Assembly: GCA_034114085.1 (NCBI GenBank)
Contig: JAXEWB010000060.1
Coordinates: 1 to 64,000, forward strand
Reading direction: 5' to 3'
DNA: 64,000 nucleotides
Source of the DNA: Spiro-02 sp034114085
GTDB taxonomy: Bacteria; Spirochaetota; Spirochaetia; Sphaerochaetales; Sphaerochaetaceae
Within the stretch, counting starts at the first letter, position 1. Each line of letters starts with the position of its first letter. Positions 8,782 through 15,918 of this stretch are shown here, in pieces. Under the pieces are notes generated by a model. The model ran no database searches, had not been told where the DNA came from, and saw only the letters and a program-made list of their open reading frames with translations. A program made the translations under genes and the position numbers.

Positions 8782-9459
8782 ATGAGTGAAAATTTCGACT
8801 TCAAGGCATACAACAACCAAATCCATCTGATCGGGAAAATAGGGCTGTCGATCGGGCTGGCGCTTCTGCTGGGCGCACCGCTGGCGATCTGCCTGATCAC
8901 GGACTCCCATATCATGATGGATGCGTTCTGGCCGGCGCTGATCAAGGTGCTGATCGTCTACCTCCCCTCCTGCATCGTGGAATTCCTTATCTACGTGCCG
9001 TTGATCGGCCCGGGAGCGAGCTATCTATCCTTCATCACCGGAAATATCACGAACCTGAAGTTGCCCTGTGCCTTCAACGCCCGCGAAATAGCGAAAACCG
9101 AGGCGGGGACTCCGGAGGATGAGATTATCGCCACGCTCAGCGTGGCTACTTCGTCGCTCGTGACCATGCTGGTCATTTTCATCGGGGTGCTTTGTCTGAT
9201 ACCGTTGACGCCGATCCTGCAAAATCCAACGCTCAAGCCGGCATTCGACAACGTGCTGCCCACCTTGTTCGGCGCGTTGGGCATGCAATATTTTTCCAAG
9301 AGCGTGAAGCTTTCCATCTTCCCGCTGGCGCTGATGAGCGCACTATGCATCCTAGTACCGTCGTTAATCAGCCAGACCAGCACCCTGCTGATCCTCATAG
9401 GCGCGGTTTCGATTGCCATCGCCTGGGTGTTCTTCCGCAAGGGGAAGCTTAAGAACTAA
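8782..9459 (+). CDS. Six-helix integral membrane protein (putative transporter half B)
   Basis: A 225-residue protein with about six membrane helices. After the first pair it has SFITGNITNLKLPCAFNARE and then EDEIIATLSVATSSLVTMLV, which parallels the IGN...MDHLVTIMSVMT layout of the preceding gene and suggests two related halves of one complex. The start has AAGGAGAAGCTGAC upstream. No catalytic or ATP-binding motif is present, so if it is a transporter it is a secondary one. Not recognised with confidence; partner and operon context are the main clues. Confidence 0.58.
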   Translation: MSENFDFKAYNNQIHLIGKIGLSIGLALLLGAPLAICLITDSHIMMDAFWPALIKVLIVYLPSCIVEFLIYVPLIGPGASYLSFITGNITNLKLPCAFNAREIAKTEAGTPEDEIIATLSVATSSLVTMLVIFIGVLCLIPLTPILQNPTLKPAFDNVLPTLFGALGMQYFSKSVKLSIFPLALMSALCILVPSLISQTSTLLILIGAVSIAIAWVFFRKGKLKN

Positions 9460-9495
9460 TACATATACCGAACAGTATACTTATATGGAGGAACA

Positions 9496-10830
9496 ATGAT
9501 GTCCAAAAAGAATGATACCACAATGATCTACGCGCAAAAACTGGCGAAGATGATTCAGTGCGAGACAGTTTCAATCGTCGATGTACCGCAGCCTGCGAAA
9601 TTCGAGGCATTCCACGTTGTATTGAAAGAATTGTTCCCGCATGTATTCTCCACTATGGAACTTCATGATTTCAATGGCTCCATCCTGCTCAAGTGGGCGA
9701 GCAAGGCTCCAAAGGCCGATCCGATTCTGCTGATGAGTCATCAGGATGTCGTAGAGGCGACGGGAACATGGACGCATGGTCCGTTCAGTGGAGATATCGA
9801 GAACGGTGTTATCTGGGGACGAGGCACGGTCGATACGAAGGGATCACTTTTCTGCATTTTCCAGGCGTTCGATGAACTGATTGAAAGCGGTTATGAGCCG
9901 ACGGTGGACTTGTATATCGCCTCATCATGCGGCGAAGAGGTCTCCGGGCCGGGTGCTTCCGATATCGTAGCCTACCTCCAGGGACAGGGAGTGAAACTTC
10001 AATTCCTGCTTGATGAAGGCGGCATGATCAAAAGCGAGCCGCTCAAGGGGGCGAAAGGCCGTTTCGCCATGATCGGCTGCCTTGAGAAAGGGACGGGCAA
10101 CTTCCGGTTCGTGGCGAGATCCGGCGGCGGTCATGCTTCCGCGCCAGGAAAAAACACTCCGCTGGTACGGCTCGGACAGTTCATGTGCGATATCGAGAAG
10201 CATAATCCCTTCACCGCCAAGCTCAATCCGACGACGATTGAGATGTTCCGCAGGCTCGGCCCGACCATCAGCGGCCCGCTCGGCTTCGTACTTCGTCATG
10301 CGAAAGGCCTTTCCCCGCTGTTGAACAAAATGTTGCCGAAAGTAAATCCGCTGGCTGGCGCCATGATCAGCACCACACTGGCCTTCACCATGGCCAAGGG
10401 GTCCGATGGACTGAACGTTCTGCCGCAGGAGGCTTACGTGACTGGCAACAGCAGGTTCATACATCATCAGGGACCTGAAGAAACCCGCAAGCTGCTGGAG
10501 GGCATCGCCGCGAAATACGATGTCGAGGTGGAGGTCATCAACACCAGCGATCCCTGCCCGGTAGTGGACTACCACAGCGAACCGTTCAAGCTTGTAGAAC
10601 GTACCGTCAGGGAGCTGTTCCCGGAGGTGATTCCTTCACCGTATGCGATGACAGGCGGTACGGATGCGCGTTTCTACGGCCCGATTTGCCAGAACGCAAT
10701 CCGGTTCGCTCCGCTGGAGATCAACGAACAGCAGTTCAAGTCCATCCACGGCCTTGACGAGAACATCAATATCGACACTCTGCCCCCGGCGGTGGAGTTC
10801 TATAAGAAGATACTCACGTCCGTGAAATGA
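9496..10830 (+). CDS. M20 family metallopeptidase/deacylase
   Basis: A 444-residue cytosolic di-zinc hydrolase of the M20 (ArgE/DapE/carboxypeptidase) family. Metal and catalytic residues are in order: His82 and Asp84 (MSHQDVV), Asp113 (GTVDTKG), Glu147-Glu148 (SSCGEEVSG), a later Asp in LLDEGG, and the C-terminal metal region TGGTDARFYG. A dimerisation domain with ARSGGGHASAPGKNTP lies between. No signal peptide, so it acts on imported dipeptides or N-acyl amino acids. GGAGGA precedes the ATG. It ends the operon with the two membrane proteins, which suggests uptake followed by hydrolysis. The exact substrate is unknown. Confidence 0.92.
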   Translation: MMSKKNDTTMIYAQKLAKMIQCETVSIVDVPQPAKFEAFHVVLKELFPHVFSTMELHDFNGSILLKWASKAPKADPILLMSHQDVVEATGTWTHGPFSGDIENGVIWGRGTVDTKGSLFCIFQAFDELIESGYEPTVDLYIASSCGEEVSGPGASDIVAYLQGQGVKLQFLLDEGGMIKSEPLKGAKGRFAMIGCLEKGTGNFRFVARSGGGHASAPGKNTPLVRLGQFMCDIEKHNPFTAKLNPTTIEMFRRLGPTISGPLGFVLRHAKGLSPLLNKMLPKVNPLAGAMISTTLAFTMAKGSDGLNVLPQEAYVTGNSRFIHHQGPEETRKLLEGIAAKYDVEVEVINTSDPCPVVDYHSEPFKLVERTVRELFPEVIPSPYAMTGGTDARFYGPICQNAIRFAPLEINEQQFKSIHGLDENINIDTLPPAVEFYKKILTSVK

Positions 10831-11145
10831 TTTTCCGAAGTTCCTGAGAGCATAAAGCTGTCGTGCAGGTCAAAGGCTGAACGGTCTGCCGATTTCTATT
10901 TTCGTTGATGTATCTTGAGACTTGTTCTATAAAGCCCTCCGGCTGAGTTACCAGCAGGAGGGATGGATTGTCATACTCACCTGCGAAACGATAGATTCCC
11001 CGAACTGGTCGGCAATCCCGACACGCAGGACGTAGCAACAACATACAGGACGTAGGCCCACCCCAAACGGCGGGTGCGCGGGTGCGGCGGGCGGGCAGTC
11101 TGTTCCTTTTGCTCAAAAGTAGCATAGCCCGTTCTTGTGCATATA
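10831..11145. other. Intergenic region, possible decayed reading frame on the minus strand
   Basis: No intact gene. A minus-strand frame (10814-11125) reads like protein in part (EYDNPSLLLVTQPEGFIEQ followed by VSRYINENR) but has no start signal and a Cys/Arg/Pro-rich N-terminus. A hairpin at 10935-10962 (CCCTCC/GGAGGG with inner GCTG/CAGC) lies inside it. CAGGACGTA occurs twice near 11020-11060. Confidence 0.3.
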
Positions 11146-11175
11146 TATAAAAAAACGGAGCCGAAGCTCCGTTTT
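11146..11175 (-). terminator. Terminator of the rubredoxin gene
   Basis: On the minus strand AAAACGGAGC, loop TTCG, GCTCCGTTTT, then a T-rich tract. A perfect 10-bp stem (11152-11161 with 11166-11175); also works as a hairpin on the plus strand behind the M20 gene. Confidence 0.9.
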
Positions 11176-11211
11176 CCTATCATGTCATGGCGTAAAGACG
11201 ACTATCCCAAT

Positions 11212-11373
11212 TTATTCCATTGGAGAAAAGTCGCTCTTGGACGCGCCACAGAGAGGGCATACCCAATCCTCGGGGATGTTTTCAAAAGCGGTTCCCGGCT
11301 GGATGCCGCCATCAGGATCTCCCTCGGCTGGATCGTACACGTAGCCACAAAGGTCGCAAACATACTTCTTCAT
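11212..11373 (-). CDS. Rubredoxin
   Basis: A 53-residue protein beginning MKKYVCDLCGYVYDPAEGD and ending VCPLCGASKSDFSPME. The two CxxCG knuckles (Cys6, Cys9, Cys39, Cys42) bind a single iron. Length and the conserved aromatic residues (Tyr4, Tyr11, Tyr13, Trp37) are exactly those of classical rubredoxins. It carries single electrons in the cytoplasm, in anaerobes often to superoxide reductase or rubrerythrin. GGAGGA precedes the ATG. It has its own promoter (CGACAA/AAGATA on the plus strand, 11412-11440) and a strong terminator, so it is monocistronic. The adjacent WYL gene is transcribed the same way from its own promoter. Confidence 0.97.
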   Translation of the reverse strand: MKKYVCDLCGYVYDPAEGDPDGGIQPGTAFENIPEDWVCPLCGASKSDFSPME

Positions 11374-11411
11374 CCTATTCCTCCATATCTATCTGTTTAC
11401 TAGATGTACCT

Positions 11412-11440
11412 AAGATACTCTCAAGCGCCGGACTCGACAA
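11412..11440 (-). promoter_or_regulatory. Promoter of the rubredoxin gene
   Basis: On the minus strand TTGTCG, 17-bp spacer, TATCTT, placed directly after the WYL regulator stop codon and 38 bp before the rubredoxin ATG. Confidence 0.6.
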
Positions 11441-12409
11441 CTATGCTTGTTCATAGATATCGAGTATTTTTCGTAATTCCTTGCAGAACTTCTTTCTGTA
11501 CTGTTCCGGACTGACAATTTCAACATCATCGCCACATTGGATGATTCTGAGCATCAGCTCAATGGAATTTTCGACATCCATCATGCAGATTGTCTCTCCC
11601 TGTGGATTCTTTTCAATTCTTTGCGTTCCATGGACGAGATTCCTGAATGAGTTGAGAGCCGATTTCTCCTTCAGCTTCAATACTAGCGGAATCATGTCGA
11701 TACTCTCGTAGCCGTCCTGTTTTTCTGGATGCCTGAACGGTTTGAGGTTATCGGGAATCGTATACGTCTCGTCAAGGATTGTTGCGGCGGTGATCTTGTT
11801 GATATCAATTGTCACAATTTCAGTGGTGTGGCGAAGCCGTCCTGTGACGCTGATCGGGTTGCGCCCGTGTTCTTCTTCCCGGAAGCCGATGAAGTAGGGG
11901 GCTAGCTCAGTTTCCGTAGGCTCGTCGCCTTGCATATGGGTGATACGCACGATACGACCGGAAACCCAGGAGTCGATCAACACTTCAAGAATAGAGTTGA
12001 ACTGCCCGTTCTCTTTTTTCCGCTGTGCTTCGGTGTCGATTGATTCAGCGACCTGGATGATGTTGTCGCTGATCTTCGGTGCATAGGAACGCATGTTCAT
12101 CGCTATTTTTCTCAGCCCCGAAGCGAGATGGGGATTCTGGAATTCCGCGCTGTTCGCCAGAATTTCCGCCGACATGTTGAACGCAAGGCTTTCGTACACG
12201 CTCAACGCGATGTTTTCTTCACCCTCGTGTTGCTTGATTTTGATGAGGTTGTTGTCCTCATAAATATCAATGTACTGTTTCAACTCATCCACGTATCTGC
12301 TGATCGTGGACCTATGCACACCGAGTCTTCTTGCGATTTCCGCCCGTCGAAGCCCTTCGGGATGGGAATGAAGAAGCAGTTCGAGCTGTGCTACTCGTTC
12401 ACCTTTCAT
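11441..12409 (-). CDS. WYL-domain transcriptional regulator (YafY/DeoR-like HTH)
   Basis: A 322-residue regulator. The N-terminal winged helix is clear (LRRAEIARRLGVHRSTISRY, residues 20-39). The centre and C-terminus fit the WYL plus WCX ligand-sensing arrangement, ending in NSIELMLRIIQCGDDVEI and a WCX-like helix. WYL domains bind nucleic-acid or nucleotide ligands and switch DNA binding. The longest frame starts at TTG 12439; ATG 12409 (MKGERV) is preferred, with AGAGGT upstream. Two copies of the TTGC-N8-GCAA box lie just before the gene (12421, 12495), the best candidates for its own operator. Which genes it controls is inference. Confidence 0.82.
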   Translation of the reverse strand: MKGERVAQLELLLHSHPEGLRRAEIARRLGVHRSTISRYVDELKQYIDIYEDNNLIKIKQHEGEENIALSVYESLAFNMSAEILANSAEFQNPHLASGLRKIAMNMRSYAPKISDNIIQVAESIDTEAQRKKENGQFNSILEVLIDSWVSGRIVRITHMQGDEPTETELAPYFIGFREEEHGRNPISVTGRLRHTTEIVTIDINKITAATILDETYTIPDNLKPFRHPEKQDGYESIDMIPLVLKLKEKSALNSFRNLVHGTQRIEKNPQGETICMMDVENSIELMLRIIQCGDDVEIVSPEQYRKKFCKELRKILDIYEQA

Positions 12410-12420
12410 GGATACCTCTT

Positions 12421-12436
12421 TTGCACCAATTTGCAA
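12421..12436. promoter_or_regulatory. TTGC-N8-GCAA box 1 at the WYL regulator
   Basis: TTGCACCAATTTGCAA, 12 bp before the regulator start codon. It matches the groEL box (48089) at 13 of 16 positions. Confidence 0.5.
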
Positions 12437-12494
12437 CAAATCTAATTCAGTATATCATGTTTTCATTGCACCGCAAGGAAAAATAAGGCATATT

Positions 12495-12510
12495 TTGCAA
12501 CAGTTGGCAA
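12495..12510. promoter_or_regulatory. TTGC-N8-GCAA box 2 between the WYL regulator and slyX
   Basis: TTGCAACAGTTGGCAA, extended to TTTTGC/GCAAAA arms at 12493-12512. It matches the groEL box TTGCCACAATTGGCAA at 14 of 16 positions. Its position in the divergent region could affect both the regulator and slyX. Confidence 0.55.
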
Positions 12511-12568
12511 AACACTGACAACTTTTCCCGTCTATGATAGGATGTCCGGGAACGCGGAGGCGACAATT

Positions 12569-12775
12569 ATGGAAGATGGCGGCTTGGTAGCGATAGAAAT
12601 GAAGCTTTCCTTTTTAGAAGCTACAGTGGTCGAATTGAATGAGATCGTGATCGAGCAACGGAAAGAACAGGCGCTGCTGGAACAGAAGCTGGCGAAGCTG
12701 ACGCAGAAGGTGGAAGATTTGGTGGAAGAGGCCGGCGACGGTCCTCGGCCCAATCGTCGTCCTCCCCACTATTGA
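12569..12775 (+). CDS. slyX: SlyX family protein
   Basis: A 68-residue coiled-coil protein. SlyX hallmarks are an N-terminal amphipathic helix (IEMKLSFLEATVVELNEIV), a heptad-like second helix, and the C-terminal RRPPHY. E. coli SlyX is 72 residues and of unknown function. The start is placed at ATG 12569 because GGAGG lies 8 bp upstream, not at the in-frame ATG 12542. Divergent from the WYL regulator, with an operator-like box between them. Confidence 0.88.
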   Translation: MEDGGLVAIEMKLSFLEATVVELNEIVIEQRKEQALLEQKLAKLTQKVEDLVEEAGDGPRPNRRPPHY

Positions 12776-12902
12776 TGGGAGGCGCACGGCGCGGCCGAAT
12801 CATATGCCGATCGTGCATTTGTTTTTGACCATCTGGATAGTATCAGACTATCAACAAACACCGTTTGGACTGGATAGGGCAATGCCGCCAGTCCCGCTGT
12901 AA

Positions 12903-13733
12903 TCATACTCCCGTGAACATCGCTTCTCGAGATTTCCATACGGTAGTGGCCTCCCAGACTACGGTTTCGCCGCCGTCGGGTTCCGTCCTGACAATCTTGT
13001 GGTAGAACTGAGGAGTTCCCTTTTCCATCTCGTTGGTGTTGACTGCGCCAGTATAGACGGTCAAGGCATCGTTGCGGAATGTCTGATGGATCCATGATAC
13101 GTCGATTTCCGCGACCTTATATTCGTCTCGGAAAGGGACTGGCAGAGAATCGAGCATCCAACCGATATAGGATATATTGTTCACATGCTGGTTGTAGTCG
13201 GTGTCGAGGTATTTGATCTGGGGCTTGCATGAGCAGATATCCTGAGCATGCGCCTCTTCATACGAAACTCTCCGGCCCAACGCCGGGTCGCAATAGTGGG
13301 TTGCGTCCTCTAAGGCGGGGGAGCCGATTCTTCCGGTGATCTCCTGCGGACGGCAGGGACGGAAGTTGTGTTGGATATCCAGGACCGCCCACCAAGCCAT
13401 GGCTTCCAAAATCGGCGCGCCCGCTTCATCCTTGATTCTCGTCGCGCGGGGAAAATGGAGCTTGTATCCCGGTTGCGCCCAGGTTTCAAGAAGCAGGCGT
13501 TCCGGCCATACAGTGTATCTATGGATTTTCATCCGGGTTCTAGTGACCACCCAGGTCTTTCCCTCCGCATTGAGTTCCGGGATGCTACAACCCCTGAGCG
13601 CCGCATGATGTCCGGCGACCTCCTGCAACATCTGGAAATAGAACTCCAATCGTGCATGGTAATGCGCATCGGTATTGTAGGTGTATGTCGTAAAGTCTGA
13701 TTCATACACATTGCCGTCGTTGATTCTGAACAT
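12903..13733 (-). CDS. Acyl-ACP thioesterase (FatA/FatB type)
   Basis: A 276-residue protein of two hot-dog domains. The first covers about residues 1-130 with HARLEFYFQMLQEVAGHHA; the second starts near 160 and carries IKYLDTDYNQHVNNISYIGW (173-192), in which Asn181 and His183 match the catalytic pair of plant and bacterial acyl-ACP thioesterases. It releases free fatty acids from acyl carrier protein in the cytoplasm. A good ribosome-binding site (GAGGA) precedes ATG 13733. It lies 20 bp behind rsmD on the same strand, so both are probably one transcript. Chain-length preference cannot be read. Confidence 0.93.
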   Translation of the reverse strand: MFRINDGNVYESDFTTYTYNTDAHYHARLEFYFQMLQEVAGHHAALRGCSIPELNAEGKTWVVTRTRMKIHRYTVWPERLLLETWAQPGYKLHFPRATRIKDEAGAPILEAMAWWAVLDIQHNFRPCRPQEITGRIGSPALEDATHYCDPALGRRVSYEEAHAQDICSCKPQIKYLDTDYNQHVNNISYIGWMLDSLPVPFRDEYKVAEIDVSWIHQTFRNDALTVYTGAVNTNEMEKGTPQFYHKIVRTEPDGGETVVWEATTVWKSREAMFTGV

Positions 13734-13753
13734 CGTTCCTCCTCAGCCCCTTG

Positions 13754-14302
13754 TCATTGAATTTCTTCCGTGCGCCTGTAGAATCTCAACAAGCTTCTCC
13801 CATAGGTCCGTTCATCGTTGTATTCCAGCCCCCCGATTTTTTCCGGCCATCCCGCTTTCTCTTCCGCGGGATAATGGATGATGAACAGCCCGCCGGGTTT
13901 CACGATGCCCGCCGTGTCGATGGACTGGGCCAGTGCCACTTTTCCCCCCATGGGAAACGGAGGATCGGCGTAGACGATGTCATACTGAAGCTTCGCCGTC
14001 GGGATAAAGCGGTTCACGTTCATCATGAAGACCTGGATTTGCGATTCCACAAAACTGATGTTCTTCGCGATCACCTGCTTTTTGCCCCGGTCCATTTCCA
14101 CCAGATGGACGGGTTCCGCCCCTCGCGACGCAGCCTCGATTCCAACGCAGCCGCTGCCTGAGAACAGATCAAGGAAGGAACATCCCTCCAGATTGCCGAG
14201 AATCGAAAACAACGACTCCCTCATGCGGTCCATGGCGGGCCTAATGACACCTGGCGGGCACTGGATAATACGACCACAGTAGATTCCACCTGTTATCCTC
14301 AT
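13754..14302 (-). CDS. rsmD: 16S rRNA (guanine-966 N2)-methyltransferase RsmD
   Basis: A 182-residue SAM-dependent methyltransferase. It opens with MRITGGIYCGRIIQCPPGVI and PAMDRMRESLFSIL, the RsmD signature; the SAM loop is LDLFSGSGCVGIEA and the catalytic motif IV is YADPPFPMG. It methylates G966 of 16S rRNA in the 30S particle. Length equals the family. It heads a two-gene minus-strand unit with the thioesterase. Upstream is a 390-bp gap. Confidence 0.96.
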   Translation of the reverse strand: MRITGGIYCGRIIQCPPGVIRPAMDRMRESLFSILGNLEGCSFLDLFSGSGCVGIEAASRGAEPVHLVEMDRGKKQVIAKNISFVESQIQVFMMNVNRFIPTAKLQYDIVYADPPFPMGGKVALAQSIDTAGIVKPGGLFIIHYPAEEKAGWPEKIGGLEYNDERTYGRSLLRFYRRTEEIQ

Positions 14303-14691
14303 GAAGCGGTTCCTCTTTATCTGTCCGTTTTTCCATCAGACTTCCAACGTTCCAAGCATTCACCCATCTCTGCGGAACGGACTGAATCTCGTGAAAGATT
14401 CAATTGTTTCTGTCACTTTTTGGAAAAACTGTCAAATATGATGATACGGAAAGTCAGAGAAATATGCAACCTGATATGCAGATGGCGGATATCAGCCGAT
14501 ACCGGTATTTCTCTTTCCTTCAAGAGACACCATGACATCATTGCCAGTGGGATACTAGAATACGGCCATCGCAGGCGATACAGGGCTATTCTGTATGAAA
14601 AAAACTATGACTTGTATTTTTGCCGGTACATCTCGTATGTTTTTGCCGATTAAACTCTTTACTTTTTGCCGATAATATCAGAAGATTACAT
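14303..14691. other. Intergenic region between rsmD and the DUF4143 ATPase
   Basis: No convincing gene. A 77-codon plus-strand frame (14420-14653) has no ribosome-binding site or recognisable motif. The right end holds the three 23-bp-spaced TTTTTGCC elements listed separately. Confidence 0.5.
14617..14685 (+). repeat. Three TTTTTGCC elements at exact 23-bp spacing
   Basis: TTTTTGCCG(G/A)T begins at 14617, 14640 and 14663. Spacer bases are partly shared between copies 1 and 2 (CTC-T). The array ends just before the ATPase ATG (14692). 23 bp is close to two helical turns, so a protein could bind the same face three times. Role unknown. Confidence 0.6.
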
Positions 14692-15912
14692 ATGATACAA
14701 AGATGGCTTGTCCCCAAGATAATCACCTCATTGAAAGAATTTCCGATTGTCCAGATTGTTGGAGCCCGCCAAACAGGCAAGACAACGATACTGATGCATC
14801 TGCTTCCCTATGATTTTCAGATCTATAGTTTAGATGACCAGACCTTACTCCAAGCCGCGGCCCTCGATCCCCAGGATTTCGTGAATCGCGATGAACGTCC
14901 CATGTGCATAGATGAGATTCAAAAACTCCCCGCTTTGATTCCCGCCATGAAACTAGCCGTAGATAGGAGTTCTCATAAAGGATTGTATCTGATTACTGGC
15001 TCCGCGAATGTATTTTCTTTGCCGACGGTACAGGAGTCTCTGGCAGGAAGGATTCATAGCCTACGCTTGAGACCTATTACGGTAGCAGAGCAAAAAGGGC
15101 GGACTCCTGTTTTTCTCGACTATATTTTTGGTGATGAACTTAGCAAAGATGTTCCAGCGACTTCTCGGGACGAAGTGCTTTCTTTTGCTGTGAACGGTGG
15201 ATATCCTCGTGTCCTGGATACGTCGGACAATACCTTTCGGGAGGATTGGTTTTCATCCTATATATCAAGTATCCTGGATCACGACATTATGGAACTCTTC
15301 AAAGTTCAGCGTTTGGACAAGCTTGAACGGGCATTGCATTCCCTTGCCGCATGGTCTTCCAAAATTCCGGTCAACCGCAATATCGCGGAAAAACTGGAAG
15401 TCAGCCCGGCTACGTTTGAAAATTATGCGGCATATCTGCACGAACTATTTTTGGTGGACTATGTTCCAGCGTTTTCTTGTTCCGATTACAAGAAAGCGAC
15501 TGGGAAAGAGAAAGTCTTTCTTGCGGATTCCGGGCTCATGGCGAATCTGCTTCAGGTCGAGAAAAACGCTGTTACCTTGCAACCCGATACTCTTGGCAAG
15601 CTGGTTGAGACATTCGCATATACACAGCTCGTCGCACAATGTGAACTGGCAGCTCGCTGTCGGCTATATCATTATCGTGATCGAGATGACCACGAAGTGG
15701 ACTTTATCATTGAACTGAACAACGAACTGGTTGGCTTGGAGATCAAGGCAAGTACCTCTGTCGGTCCCGAAGACTTCAAGCACCTGAAGTATTTCAAAAA
15801 TCGTTCCACGCAACGACATTTCCGCCGGGGAATCGTTCTGTATACCGGCTCGCAAGTCCTTTCCTATGGAGACGGGATGTTCGCCGTTCCGTTCTCCGCA
15901 CTATGGATGTAG
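14692..15912 (+). CDS. AAA ATPase with DUF4143 domain
   Basis: A 406-residue protein of the AAA_14/DUF4143 family. The P-loop is GARQTGKTT (24-32), Walker B is CIDEIQKLP, and a sensor segment reads LITGSANVFSLPTVQESLAG. The C-terminal domain contains DDHEVDFIIELNN, the restriction-endonuclease-like signature of DUF4143, followed by LEIKAST. These proteins are frequent and often multicopy in anaerobes; their role is unsettled. The longest frame begins at TTG 14620; ATG 14692 gives the family N-terminus (MIQRWL). A three-copy 23-bp element sits immediately upstream. Confidence 0.9.
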   Translation: MIQRWLVPKIITSLKEFPIVQIVGARQTGKTTILMHLLPYDFQIYSLDDQTLLQAAALDPQDFVNRDERPMCIDEIQKLPALIPAMKLAVDRSSHKGLYLITGSANVFSLPTVQESLAGRIHSLRLRPITVAEQKGRTPVFLDYIFGDELSKDVPATSRDEVLSFAVNGGYPRVLDTSDNTFREDWFSSYISSILDHDIMELFKVQRLDKLERALHSLAAWSSKIPVNRNIAEKLEVSPATFENYAAYLHELFLVDYVPAFSCSDYKKATGKEKVFLADSGLMANLLQVEKNAVTLQPDTLGKLVETFAYTQLVAQCELAARCRLYHYRDRDDHEVDFIIELNNELVGLEIKASTSVGPEDFKHLKYFKNRSTQRHFRRGIVLYTGSQVLSYGDGMFAVPFSALWM

Positions 15913-15918
15913 CCGGGC

